Shown here: one piece after another, positions 8,391 through 16,311 of the stretch | How the letters are laid out: every line of letters starts with the position of its first letter | How positions within the stretch are numbered: the first letter of the stretch is position 1 | NCBI GenBank assembly: GCA_028280485.1 | Contig: JANQLS010000085.1 | Location: 186,001 to 250,000 of the forward strand | From: Planctomycetota bacterium | GTDB lineage: Bacteria; Planctomycetota; UBA8108; JACQVS01 | DNA: 64,000 nt | Reading direction: 5' to 3' | Notes under the pieces: generated by a model | The model's database searches: none | The model's input: the letters and a program-made list of their open reading frames with translations, nothing else | What the model was told of the DNA's origin: nothing | Program-made: the position numbers and the translations under genes

Positions 8391-8960
8391 TCAAGTCGAA
8401 GGTTGACCTGATTGTGATTGAGTAGTATCGCTAGAAGAATTTGATTTGGCTGGCTTAGGCTTTTTGGATACAAATCTTAGAACTTTATGATTTGATCCAG
8501 TTCTAATAACGACTGTCTTTTTGTTGATACTCTTAACCCAAGAACTTCCAAACTGATCTCCTTTAAAGACTAGGTTTCCTCCAATGATAGCCATTTTTTC
8601 ATCTCCAAATTGGAGGATGCCTTGAAGCTCATCGTCTTGGGGATTAGAAGAAGTGTTGTTGTCGTTAAAACTTCCCCCAAAGGAAGAGATATTTCCGAAT
8701 ACATTGGATTGAGAAGAAGCTACTTCATCAGAAGATTCAGAGCTGTATTCTGATTCATTAGAATCTGATTCGTTAGAACCATCCAAGTCTTCAGTAAAAT
8801 CTTCTCCTTCGTTCGGAAATTCAACTTCAGCTTCTACTTGCTTTTCGGGGTTGATCATCTCCTTAAGCATCGGAAAGTAAATCGATGCCACCCCAATAAC
8901 TAAGCAAACAATTAAGATGAGTTTCTTCTTCGGATTGGATTTTTTGTTTTTTTTGGCCAC
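8391..8960 (-). CDS. GspB/PilP-like inner-membrane protein of the secretion apparatus
   Basis: 189 residues: a basic cytoplasmic N-terminus, one membrane helix (~13-30, 'LILIVCLVIGVASIYFPML') and a long acidic, Ser/Asn-rich linker (~40-105). A short C-terminal domain reads 'GILQFGDEKMAIIGGNLVFKGDQFGSSWVKSINKKTVVIR'. The sequence 'AIIGGNLVxxGD..g...V..I....V.I' is the pattern of the periplasmic domain of GspB/GspC/PilP-type proteins, which connect the inner-membrane platform to the secretin. Its location between the PilO/GspM-like gene and the secretin agrees. The very acidic linker would span the periplasm. Confidence 0.6.
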   Translation of the reverse strand: MAKKNKKSNPKKKLILIVCLVIGVASIYFPMLKEMINPEKQVEAEVEFPNEGEDFTEDLDGSNESDSNESEYSSESSDEVASSQSNVFGNISSFGGSFNDNNTSSNPQDDELQGILQFGDEKMAIIGGNLVFKGDQFGSSWVKSINKKTVVIRTGSNHKVLRFVSKKPKPAKSNSSSDTTQSQSGQPST

Positions 8961-8972
8961 TTAACTAAATAC

Positions 8973-9521
8973 TCATAGTTGAGAGATAGTTCTGATCGTT
9001 AACAACAGTTCACCATTTCCAGATTGAAGAGGACGGAACACTGTTCTAGCAACTTCGATTAAGGGTTTACTTGCTGGTAACTCTTGAATGAATCGGTAAA
9101 GGAAATTTAATCTTCCTCGGGCCACAATCTCATAGGTATTAATAGAAAACCCTAGAGTGTTAGTGGTCTTAACAAATTTAAAATCGGATAGCTGTACGTT
9201 GTTTCTTTGGGAAAAATCAGCTAAATGTTGGGTGAGTTGGGTCTGAGAAAGTTTATTTGGCATCCATGCGTTAACTTTATTTTCGGATGCTTGATACTGA
9301 TTATCATCGATATTTTCGCTACTGAGAATTTGCTGAACTTCACTATAATTTTCCGAGTAGTTCTGATATTCAGTTTCTCTTTCAGATTTTATTTTTGCAG
9401 CATCTACAAATGGTACAACGCTTAGTAAGTAGATAAAAAGTAAGCACAACGATGCAATGCTAGCTATGAAAGTTCGAGGATTAACTAAAACCCATCTGAT
9501 AATATAATCCAGATTCAACAT
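8973..9521 (-). CDS. PilO/GspM-like inner-membrane platform protein
   Basis: 182 residues with one N-terminal membrane helix (~17-37, 'TFIASIASLCLLFIYLLSVVPF'), a coiled-coil stretch (~42-80) and a ferredoxin-like alpha/beta periplasmic domain. That domain reads 'LTQHLADFSQRNNVQLSDFKFVK', 'YEIVARGRLNFLYRFIQELPAS', 'PLIEVARTVFRP', 'LLLTIRTIS'. The central 'G.l..ly.Fi..l....pl...' pattern is typical of PilO/GspM. It lies directly after the PilM-PilN fusion (seven bases), the canonical order M-N-O-P-Q of type IV pilus assembly genes. Overall low sequence conservation is normal for this family. Confidence 0.65.
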   Translation of the reverse strand: MLNLDYIIRWVLVNPRTFIASIASLCLLFIYLLSVVPFVDAAKIKSERETEYQNYSENYSEVQQILSSENIDDNQYQASENKVNAWMPNKLSQTQLTQHLADFSQRNNVQLSDFKFVKTTNTLGFSINTYEIVARGRLNFLYRFIQELPASKPLIEVARTVFRPLQSGNGELLLTIRTISQL

Positions 9522-9528
9522 TTGTATC

Positions 9529-11184
9529 CTACTTAATCGTCTTTACTACTGTGCCTTTGACTGTGAATGAAATACCGAAGTTCCCATCACGTTTGACATC
9601 GGAAAGGGTGATGTTGGCGAAGTTTTTATTGTTTCTTAGTACTTCCGAAAAATTCTTAGCCGCAGTGGGTCCATCGGCAGATCCGACTAACACAAATTTG
9701 GGGAAGAGTTCTGGAGCTAATGAAGGCCTTTGTAATTCCCTTAATTTTGCAACATCAATGATTTCAGAATTATTGATGTCGAGTGATTGAATCCTGATAC
9801 CCGAGCTTAGACTTGTGAGGATTGAAGCAATTGCTTTTGAATGTAAAAAGCTACGTTCCTTTAAAGAATGGGTTAAATCAACTTTTCCTTTTAACTTACG
9901 TACCTCTTCAAGCCTAGTAGCGACTTCATTGTAATCTGTGTCAACATTATCAATTTCTTGTTGGAGTCTATTAGTAGCCTCGACTGTTGATCCTTCAATA
10001 ATTTTGAAGATTGTATGAACCAGTAAACTCAATATGAAAATTGATGCAGCAACTGTGAAGGGGTTGGATAATGAAATGTTTCCAATAGCCTTCCAGTTAA
10101 GAGGTTTTTTTGTTGGCTTGAAGTGTAATGATGCGGGTTCATTGGGTGGGCTGAGTGAACAACCCATCGCGATGTAGAATGGCTCGTACGAGAGTTCTTC
10201 TTCCGTATACTCCATTGTTTGAGTGAGTGGGTTATCGATAACTAAATCTCGCTCAAACTGTAGGTTCTTTACATTTAGCCCCGTTATTTTTGAAGCTTGT
10301 TCCTTTGAGACTAGTAATGAACCCCCGCCGAGTAAAATAATATCGGCTACTTGATTTAGGCCACAACGTTCGCCGTAGATTGAAATGGTCCTTGAGACCT
10401 CCCCCCAAAAACGATCTAAAACGGGAGAAACTAATTGCTCAACTGCAGGATTAGAATTTGTTCCTTCTGCGTGCTGTCGAACGACGTGGAATGTCTTGTA
10501 AAAGTTTCCATCGAGAAGGTCGAATAAGGGCTGAATCAAAGAAACAACACCCAAATCTAAAGTTCGGTAATAAACGACACGATTGTTTTTGACTAAGGCT
10601 AATTGAGTGTTCAGCTCGCCGATGTCGAGGATCACCTGTGAATGCTTACTGTCCTTTACTAAGATTCGGGCTAAGCCTGCAAGATCAGGTTCAATCCATT
10701 CAGGCTCGAGTCCCGTTTCTCTAATTTTTTTACTACGGTATGAAATTGCCTGGCTAGGAATGGCGGCTAACCAAGTTTCCTGAGCTCCGTGCTTTTTGAC
10801 TTCAGTTTCGACCTTGTATTTCCAGAATGTGAATACTGGATCCTCAAATGGGATGTAACTGGTCAGCTTAGAGTGCTCAGCTAATTCTTTTAAGGCACGG
10901 TTTTCTTGTACATGAGGCTCTATTGTCGCCGGTAGAATGACCATGCGCTCGCCGGGTACGTTGATAACGGCTGGATGTCCTTCCAAGCCATTTTCTTGAA
11001 CGTATAGATGCAGCCATTCAAACAGAATGTCATTATCGGTGTTCACTGCATTAGGATCAGGATCTCTTGGATCTTCGTACATGGCGAGCTGAACCACCTT
11101 TGAGTCTTCAGCAACGCTTACACAGATCGTACGTACTCCAAGGTCGATCCCGACTCTAATTTTACTTTTTTTGTTAAAAGTCAT
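9529..11184 (-). CDS. PilM-PilN fusion (GspL-like), actin-fold ATPase joined to membrane/periplasmic domain
   Basis: Residues ~1-350 match the PilM actin-like fold: phosphate-1 loop 'RVGIDLGVRTICVSVAED', 'PVFTFWKYKVE', 'SQVILDIGELNTQLALV' (phosphate 2) and 'DIILLGGGSLLVS' (adenosine motif). Residues ~375-395 are a membrane helix ('FTVAASIFILSLLVHTIF'). After it come a coiled coil and a ferredoxin-like domain ending 'FGISFTVKGTVV', which is the PilN/GspL periplasmic part. Separate PilM and PilN are the rule in type IV pili, whereas type II secretion GspL has this fused layout, so the gene bridges the two systems. It recruits the GspE ATPase to the inner membrane in known systems. It overlaps the upstream gspF-like gene by four bases (ATGA). 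Confidence 0.8.
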   Translation of the reverse strand: MTFNKKSKIRVGIDLGVRTICVSVAEDSKVVQLAMYEDPRDPDPNAVNTDNDILFEWLHLYVQENGLEGHPAVINVPGERMVILPATIEPHVQENRALKELAEHSKLTSYIPFEDPVFTFWKYKVETEVKKHGAQETWLAAIPSQAISYRSKKIRETGLEPEWIEPDLAGLARILVKDSKHSQVILDIGELNTQLALVKNNRVVYYRTLDLGVVSLIQPLFDLLDGNFYKTFHVVRQHAEGTNSNPAVEQLVSPVLDRFWGEVSRTISIYGERCGLNQVADIILLGGGSLLVSKEQASKITGLNVKNLQFERDLVIDNPLTQTMEYTEEELSYEPFYIAMGCSLSPPNEPASLHFKPTKKPLNWKAIGNISLSNPFTVAASIFILSLLVHTIFKIIEGSTVEATNRLQQEIDNVDTDYNEVATRLEEVRKLKGKVDLTHSLKERSFLHSKAIASILTSLSSGIRIQSLDINNSEIIDVAKLRELQRPSLAPELFPKFVLVGSADGPTAAKNFSEVLRNNKNFANITLSDVKRDGNFGISFTVKGTVVKTIK

Positions 11185-12245
11185 CCGGCCAAGCCTTTCA
11201 CCAGATCGAACATGGGCAAGAATAAAGAAATGATGATTCCGCCAACTGAAACAGCCATGAATAAAATCATTGCGGGCTCAACTAGCGATACCAACACCTT
11301 TAACTTACGCTGTAACTGAACATCGAAATAGCGAGCCAGTTCTTGCAGCGAAAGACCTAGGTTTCCTGATTTTTCCCCAGCTGATATGAGCTGGTAATAC
11401 ATAGGAGGAAAGATCTCGTCGTGCTCTAAAATGAAATCAGCGATTCTTCCTCCGCGAGATAAGTCATCGGACATCTCATCGATCAGAGTTTTAAAGTGCT
11501 CGTTCGATATCGCGTTTTTAAGAAGCTCTAAAGAGTCAAGAATAGGAACTCCTGAATCCGTTAAGATTTGTAAGCTCTTTGAAAACCGATTTAAGATAAC
11601 TAGTTTTGAAAGTCCACCCATCATAGGTAGATTGAGTTTTACCGAATCTACGACTAACCGGATATTCTGATTTTTTAATAACCACTTGTAGATAAAGGGA
11701 ATGCCAAACATGGCGCCGATAATTAGGAGAAACTGTTCTTGAAGGAAGTTACTCGCCGTAATCACGGCCACTGTTGGAGCGGGCAGTGCTGTCCCTGAAT
11801 CTTCAAACGTGGTAACGAACGTTGGAACGATCTTTACTAAGATGAAGGAGATGACAGCGGCTGCTACAACTAAGGAAAATACTGGATACGCAGCCGCGCC
11901 TCTGAGTTGAGCAGCAAGATCATCCTCACGTTCGATCTTTTCGGCCAAACGTTCCAGGACTTGGTCGAGCTTTCCTGTTTTCTCTCCAACCGCCACCATG
12001 CTTTGATAAAAGCCATCAAAAATCCAATCGTGTTCACCTAAGCTTTCAGCTAAGGTTTCACCCCGTTCAACAGAGTGTATAATTTCATCGATGGACTCTT
12101 TGAACTTCTCAGAAGGACATGAAATCATTAACCCTTCTAAAGCTTCTAATAACGGAATTCCCGATCGTTGAAGGGTGGCTAATCCCGTAGTGAAAGAAAC
12201 TAAGTCTTTCTTGGGTATTTTTTTGGAAAATGGATTGAGGCCCAT
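11181..12245 (-). CDS. Inner-membrane platform protein, GspF/PilC family
   Basis: 354 residues with the duplicated T2SSF architecture. First repeat: 'LVSFTTGLATLQRSGIPLLEALEGL', 'ESLGEHDWIFDGFYQSMVAVGEKTGKLDQVLERLA'. Second repeat: 'LNRFSKSLQILTDSGVPILDSLELL', 'FPPMYYQLISAGEKSGNLGLSLQELA'. Each is followed by hydrophobic helices (~120-140, ~165-190, ~325-350). The paired 'GE.sG.L...L..la..' motifs are diagnostic. The protein is slightly shorter than the ~400 residues usual for GspF because the N-terminal soluble part is reduced. It sits in the inner membrane and couples the ATPase to pseudopilin polymerisation. It begins 14 bases after the gspE-like gene. Confidence 0.92.
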   Translation of the reverse strand: MGLNPFSKKIPKKDLVSFTTGLATLQRSGIPLLEALEGLMISCPSEKFKESIDEIIHSVERGETLAESLGEHDWIFDGFYQSMVAVGEKTGKLDQVLERLAEKIEREDDLAAQLRGAAAYPVFSLVVAAAVISFILVKIVPTFVTTFEDSGTALPAPTVAVITASNFLQEQFLLIIGAMFGIPFIYKWLLKNQNIRLVVDSVKLNLPMMGGLSKLVILNRFSKSLQILTDSGVPILDSLELLKNAISNEHFKTLIDEMSDDLSRGGRIADFILEHDEIFPPMYYQLISAGEKSGNLGLSLQELARYFDVQLQRKLKVLVSLVEPAMILFMAVSVGGIIISLFLPMFDLVKGLAG

Positions 12246-12259
12246 CGGTTTATCTCCGT

Positions 12260-14011
12260 TTAACGGTCATCGGTGGCTACACGGAGAACTTCATCGATCG
12301 TTGTGATCCCTTGAAGGGCTTTGATCACTCCATATTCGTAGAGTGTCAACATTCCTTGGGACCTCGCTCGTTCGAGAAGAGCCTTAGTGGGTGCGCTGTT
12401 TAAGATTAGATTTCTTGATTCATCTTCAATTCGCATCAATTCAAAGATGGCCTCTTGCTTACGGTAACCGGATCCACCGCAATCTCGGCAACCCGTACCT
12501 TTAAAAATACTGGCGTCGTCGAATGAATGCGGAATGCCAAGTTTCTTAAGCTGATCATCATCCAAAGGAAATTTTGTTTTACAACCCGGGCAAATCTTTC
12601 GGACTAGCCTTTGGGCATTGACGCCCACGAGGGCACTTGCAATAAGGAAAGGTTCAACGTTGAGTTCTCTTAATCGCGCGATGGCACTCGGTGCGTCATT
12701 AGTATGAAATGTACTGAACACGAAGTGACCCGTAAGAGCTGCGTTAAAGCAAATTTCAGCCGTTTCTTGGTCTCTCACTTCACCCACCAAGATGACATCG
12801 GGATCTTGACGCAAACAGGCTTTCAATCCCGATGCAAACGTCAAGCCGGCTTTTGGCATGATTTGAACTTGGTTAATTCCCTTGAGCTGGTACTCGACTG
12901 GATCTTCAAAGGTTATGAAGTTCTTTTCACGAGTGCTGATAGCATTGATCGCCGAGTAGAGTGTCGTGGTTTTTCCAGAGCCAGTAGGTCCGGTAATTAA
13001 AAACACTCCATAGGGAATGTTAATGATTTCAGAAAATTGCCCTTTGACTTCCGGGATGAGCCCTAAATTATCGAGACTTAAAAGAGATTGCCCTTTATCT
13101 AAGATCCTTAAAACGGCTTTCTCACCTTTTACGGTTGGCAGTGTAGATACACGAAAATCAACTCTACGACTGAGAAAGTTCACTCCGATACGACCATCTT
13201 GAGGCAGACGCGTTTCGGCAATGTCTAAGCCGGATAGAATTTTTATTCTTGAGATAAATTCAGGGGCCGTCTTCTTCGGAAATCGTTTTACGTCTTGTAA
13301 AACACCTGCAACCCTGAACCTAACTACAAAGTGATCATCATCGGGATCGAAGTGAATATCACTTACCCCATCTTTAATACCCTGTCCAAGAATCAGGTCC
13401 ATACTCCGAATCACGCTTGATGAATCAGTATCTTCATCGTTGTCGTCGTCTAGAATCAGGTTATAGATAGATTTATTCTGAACCTCAAATTGATCTTCAG
13501 TGTTCGCCTGAACGGAATTGATTTGATCCATCTCACTGTAAAGTTCATCGAGAAGAGATTCAATTTGTTCAGAGGCTGCGATGACGGGATCGATGGGGGT
13601 CTTTATTTGCCGTGAAAGATGGTTGAGGATCGGAAAAACTCTTGGAGTAGATATAGCGACAACTAATCTCTCACTGACTTCAAACAAAGGGAGAATTTTG
13701 TGAAGCCTTGCGAGTCGTCTGGGAATCTTATTTACAACTTCGGGATCAATTTTAGAAGAATCTAAGCGTTCAATGTAAGGAAGGTCATAGTTGTTGCTTA
13801 TAAACTTAGCAAAATCAGTGGACTCCCAGCCGGTGTTTTTAATGAGTTCTTCTTCATTGTCGATAAAGATGCCATCAGGAATTGAGGCTTCCTGTGAGGG
13901 CACAAAACCTAATTCCTTTAAGTGATGACGGACTTCAAGATCTAAATCAATGGTGATGCCATCAAGAAATAGATTTTCAGTATTACTTGACATGGTTTTC
14001 TGGATGTCCAT
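12260..14011 (-). CDS. Secretion/pilus assembly ATPase, GspE/PilB family
   Basis: 583 residues. The N-terminal ~150 residues are a T2SSE-N/MshEN-type domain. The core has Walker A 'GPTGSGKTTT' (341-350), the Asp box 'FITFEDPVEY' (365-374), Walker B 'DVILVGEVRD' (405-414) and the His box 'GHFVFSTFHTNDA' (428-440). A tetracysteine zinc motif (C474/C477 and C508/C511) distinguishes extension-type GspE/PilB from retraction-type PilT. The protein powers pseudopilus assembly from the cytoplasm. A second ATG at 13993 is an alternative start; neither start has a strong Shine-Dalgarno. The upstream 190 bases are occupied by a composite palindromic repeat (14021-14202), which may separate this gene from the leading part of the operon or form its leader RNA. 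Confidence 0.95.
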   Translation of the reverse strand: MDIQKTMSSNTENLFLDGITIDLDLEVRHHLKELGFVPSQEASIPDGIFIDNEEELIKNTGWESTDFAKFISNNYDLPYIERLDSSKIDPEVVNKIPRRLARLHKILPLFEVSERLVVAISTPRVFPILNHLSRQIKTPIDPVIAASEQIESLLDELYSEMDQINSVQANTEDQFEVQNKSIYNLILDDDNDEDTDSSSVIRSMDLILGQGIKDGVSDIHFDPDDDHFVVRFRVAGVLQDVKRFPKKTAPEFISRIKILSGLDIAETRLPQDGRIGVNFLSRRVDFRVSTLPTVKGEKAVLRILDKGQSLLSLDNLGLIPEVKGQFSEIINIPYGVFLITGPTGSGKTTTLYSAINAISTREKNFITFEDPVEYQLKGINQVQIMPKAGLTFASGLKACLRQDPDVILVGEVRDQETAEICFNAALTGHFVFSTFHTNDAPSAIARLRELNVEPFLIASALVGVNAQRLVRKICPGCKTKFPLDDDQLKKLGIPHSFDDASIFKGTGCRDCGGSGYRKQEAIFELMRIEDESRNLILNSAPTKALLERARSQGMLTLYEYGVIKALQGITTIDEVLRVATDDR

Positions 14012-14020
14012 TTAAATTCT

Positions 14021-14202
14021 GTTGAATCTTGCTCCTTCGGAGGCAGCTTCAACCGTTCCAGCAAATCTACGATTTGCTTACACTCCGCCAAACGTAGGCT
14101 CTACGTGCCCACGCCGTTATGATGGAATAAAGACCTATCGGACTTTATTCATGGCCGAGTAGATCCCAACTCGGCTTAGTTCCTGTTTATTCAACAGGAA
14201 CT
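14021..14202 (-). repeat. Composite multi-hairpin repeat, copy A
   Basis: Read on the minus strand, this element has the following order. (1) Hairpin AGTTCCTGTT...AACAGGAACT (14178-14202), which overlaps the stop codon of the zinc-ribbon gene. (2) GCCGAGTTGG...ACTCGGC (14154-14175). (3) A variable hairpin region. (4) GGCGGAGTGTAAGC with stem GCAAATC/GATTTGC (14061-14077). (5) A terminal long stem GTTGAA...TTCAAC (14021-14053). The same order and conserved linkers (GGCGGAGTGTA, GGAACGGTTGAA) occur in copies B and C. This copy lies in the direction of transcription between two operon genes. Confidence 0.85.
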
Positions 14203-14623
14203 AATTACAGTTTTTAACAATGGAAAGAATGACTTCTTGAGTAAACGGAAATGGAACTCCCTTCCAGGATTCATTGCTTTGAAACTCTTCCTCGTGGGCT
14301 ATGTCTTCCTCGTCTTCTTTAGAATTTCCTAATTCGAGCTCAAACTGGGAACAGAGGGCTTTAAAGGCTAGGGCCTCATAAACTACACTTCCGGCAACGG
14401 ATGATTCGCCGAGTTGTAAGAATTTTTGTTCTCCTGAGTTGCCAGATTCTGAGCCACCAAAGCCGGCAGTGGTAAGCGCATCGCCACAAGCGATACAAAA
14501 TTTAGCGTTGACTTCATTTTCAGCTTCACAGTGGATGCAGGCAGCCACCATCGGACTTCCGCAATGTTTGCAAAACTTACTATCAGGCTTATTTTCCTTG
14601 CTGCAAACTGGGCAACCAATCAT
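14201..14623 (-). CDS. Double zinc-ribbon protein
   Basis: 140 residues. The N-terminus carries two zinc ribbons of the 'CPxCxxxNxxxxKFCxxCG' kind: 'CPVCSKENKPDSKFCKHCG' (residues 4-22), then 'CIHCEAENEVNAKFCIACG' (29-47). The rest is an acidic, mostly helical tail ('SVVYEALAFKALCSQFELEL') ending in 'ILSIVKNCN'. Such double zinc-ribbon modules act as nucleic-acid or protein adaptors; no enzymatic domain is present. The gene is read in the same direction as the secretion genes, 28 bases after the CheX-like gene. Its stop codon is inside the first hairpin of the downstream composite repeat. I cannot assign a function beyond zinc binding. Confidence 0.7.
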   Translation of the reverse strand: MIGCPVCSKENKPDSKFCKHCGSPMVAACIHCEAENEVNAKFCIACGDALTTAGFGGSESGNSGEQKFLQLGESSVAGSVVYEALAFKALCSQFELELGNSKEDEEDIAHEEEFQSNESWKGVPFPFTQEVILSIVKNCN

Positions 14624-14651
14624 AGGTTTTACCTTTAATCACTGATTCAGC

Positions 14652-15170
14652 CTAGGTAGGCTCTGAACAAAAGTCGTAGGAGTGGTGAACTGAGACATCA
14701 AGCTGGAGTCGCCCATCTGGGATTCGCAACTCAGCTACCAATGGTTTATTCCAGCCTGTAGGTGCAGTAGTAACTTTTCTTCCAAAGGTGAGAACAGAAT
14801 CTTTTGATCCCGGTAAGTCCGTCTTTAATCCAAACATAGTGGTATAGGCTCTAACTATGTTATTAAACAGATCCATCAAGATTGTTTGTTCACGCTCGCT
14901 GAAACCCATGGCGTAAGTACCTTCAGCTTTAAGTGATTTATCTGCGATATGAAGTGCAGAGTGTAAATCAAAGCTCATGGTCAACCAGACTTCAGGTTCT
15001 CCTACAAGTCGTCTAGAAATAACGACTGGAAGCTCGGTTTTTGGTTCATCCCTTAAGAACAATCCAATGGACTTAGCCTTTACGTAGAAGGGGTCATTCT
15101 CTAAAGATCTGAGACAAGCCCCGGTGATGGTATTCATCACCTCCTGAAGTTCTTCTAGTTCGACTGCCAA
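14652..15170 (-). CDS. CheX/CheC-like domain protein (tentative)
   Basis: 172 residues, soluble, no signal. The predicted pattern is a helix ('LEELQEVMNTITGACLRSL'), strands ('LPVVISRRLVGEPEVWLTMSFD'), then 'AMGFSEREQTILMDLFNNIVRAYTTMFG'. This resembles the 'dE...(e)l.N...g' helix of CheC/CheX phosphatase-like proteins, followed by strands ('VTTAPTGWNKPLVAELRI', 'GRLQLDVSVHHSY'). The catalytic Glu-Asn pair of true CheX is only partly kept (Asn present; Asp-Leu where Glu is expected), so phosphatase activity is doubtful. It starts one base upstream of the preceding gene's stop region. It may be a regulatory partner of the secretion ATPase or a signalling adaptor. Moderate to low confidence in the fold. 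Confidence 0.4.
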   Translation of the reverse strand: MAVELEELQEVMNTITGACLRSLENDPFYVKAKSIGLFLRDEPKTELPVVISRRLVGEPEVWLTMSFDLHSALHIADKSLKAEGTYAMGFSEREQTILMDLFNNIVRAYTTMFGLKTDLPGSKDSVLTFGRKVTTAPTGWNKPLVAELRIPDGRLQLDVSVHHSYDFCSEPT

Positions 15171-15171
15171 T

Positions 15172-15858
15172 TTACTTGCCCTCTAAAACTAAAATTTGGC
15201 CAACTTCCAAGGATTCTTTTTTAGAGAGATTAACCACTGAAGCAAGGCAGATGTTGTTTTCGATTTCATCGACGACAACTCTAGTTTTTACATCATCACC
15301 CCGTGGGCGAAATATGTGACCGACTCGGATCCCATGAGCTTGACCTCTGTCGAGAACGATTAATCCTTCTTTGAGTTCCGTACGTACAATCTTAGCCATG
15401 TGGCCTGTCTGCCTGAGGTTAAGTTCAGGTGATTGTCCATTGAGAACAGCTCGTCGCAGTTTCTTCTCGTTAAGTTGATAATTATTGACCTTTGCAATAA
15501 GTTCAGTCTTTTCGTTTAAAAGATTGGCTGATAGTTTTTTGCACTCTTCTAATTCGGCGGACTCTAACCTGAGTACGGCAACTTCAGATTTAAGTTGGTG
15601 TAATTCTTTGTTCCTTTGTTCCTTTTCTATATTGGCTTCACTTAATAGCGCTTCTAATTGAATAATTCGATTGTGGTTTTCATCAGCCGCACTAGAGGCA
15701 GAAGCTAAGTTGGGCTTGTATCCAAAAAAGTTATATACCTGTTTGAGCTTGTTATAGTGTTCCAAGGTAACGAAACCAACTGAACCGGCGATAACTCCAA
15801 GAAGTAAGAAGAAGAGTCCGACTCCAAAGTTTGATTTCTGATGGTTTGATGTGCTCAT
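15172..15858 (-). CDS. Single-pass coiled-coil membrane protein with C-terminal beta domain (paralogue of 7614-8336)
   Basis: I chose the ATG at 15858: it follows the upstream stop by two bases (TAATTATG) and GGGAG lies about 12 bases upstream; a TTG at 15876 would extend it by six residues. Topology: short cytoplasmic N-terminus, membrane helix (~11-32, 'FGVGLFFLLLGVIAGSVGFV'), long coiled coil (~60-135) rich in Leu/Glu/Lys heptads, then a C-terminal beta domain 'KIVRTELKEGLIVLDRGQAHGIRVGHIF', ending '...SLEVGQILVLEGK'. That domain aligns with the end of the protein at 7614-8336. The layout (helix, coiled coil, barrel) is MreC-like, but this is not the mreC context. Probably a periplasmic structural part of the secretion system. 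Confidence 0.6.
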   Translation of the reverse strand: MSTSNHQKSNFGVGLFFLLLGVIAGSVGFVTLEHYNKLKQVYNFFGYKPNLASASSAADENHNRIIQLEALLSEANIEKEQRNKELHQLKSEVAVLRLESAELEECKKLSANLLNEKTELIAKVNNYQLNEKKLRRAVLNGQSPELNLRQTGHMAKIVRTELKEGLIVLDRGQAHGIRVGHIFRPRGDDVKTRVVVDEIENNICLASVVNLSKKESLEVGQILVLEGK

Positions 15859-15860
15859 AA

Positions 15861-16076
15861 TTAGTGAATCTCCCAATCCAATTCATACATACGCTCTATC
15901 TCCATGACCTGGGAGTAAAGAGGCATGCCTTGATCCTGATAAGCAACAAGAACTGTTAAGTTCAATTGCTTAGGGACGGTTAAGGGTAAAATTGTTAAGA
16001 AAATGAAAAACAAGCTCACAGGCAGCTGATAGCCTTTCAAGTGTGAGCCATCGACTCTGGGAATAAGTCTAATCAA
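15861..16076 (-). CDS. Small single-pass membrane protein, first gene of the secretion operon
   Basis: 71 residues with one membrane helix (~20-37, 'VSLFFIFLTILPLTVP') and a short extracytoplasmic tail ending 'ERMYELDWEIH'. The only upstream start candidates are TTG codons (16076 or near 16040), so the true start is uncertain. The gene is separated by two bases from the next gene, arguing that it is real and co-translated. No family is recognised. It opens the run of minus-strand genes, so the promoter of the whole operon should lie in 16077-16300. Confidence 0.4.
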   Translation of the reverse strand: MIRLIPRVDGSHLKGYQLPVSLFFIFLTILPLTVPKQLNLTVLVAYQDQGMPLYSQVMEIERMYELDWEIH

Positions 16077-16133
16077 AATAAGACTATGTATTAGGTTCGG
16101 TAGAATTTAGATTGGAACTTTACATTACCCATA

Positions 16134-16168
16134 CAGTTCTTAGTTCCTAATAGGTTCAGTAAGAACTG
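16134..16168. other. Perfect inverted repeat in the promoter region of the secretion operon
   Basis: CAGTTCTTA and TAAGAACTG form a nine-base perfect inverted repeat around a 17-base centre that itself holds CCTAATAGG. It lies 58-92 bases upstream of the first minus-strand gene. It could be an operator for the operon or a hairpin of a plus-strand transcript that ends at 16358. The remainder of the gap 16077-16533 contains AT-rich DNA and no open reading frame that I can support. Confidence 0.4.
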
Positions 16169-16311
16169 AGGTACAAACAGATCAAAGCGAAGAGGTTGAT
16201 AAAGAGTTTTATTGAATGGTTCAGATCGAAAATAAAAATCGGAATTTCTGATAAAAAGGTTCAGAAAGGATGAGCGCTTACCGATAAGAAAGCATTAACA
16301 ATGCCCGTCCA

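Noticed and set aside
14021-14202. CRISPR array or riboswitch
   Set aside because: The repeats are single composite elements with internal palindromes, not regularly spaced direct repeats. They occur in either orientation relative to genes and match no riboswitch core that I know.
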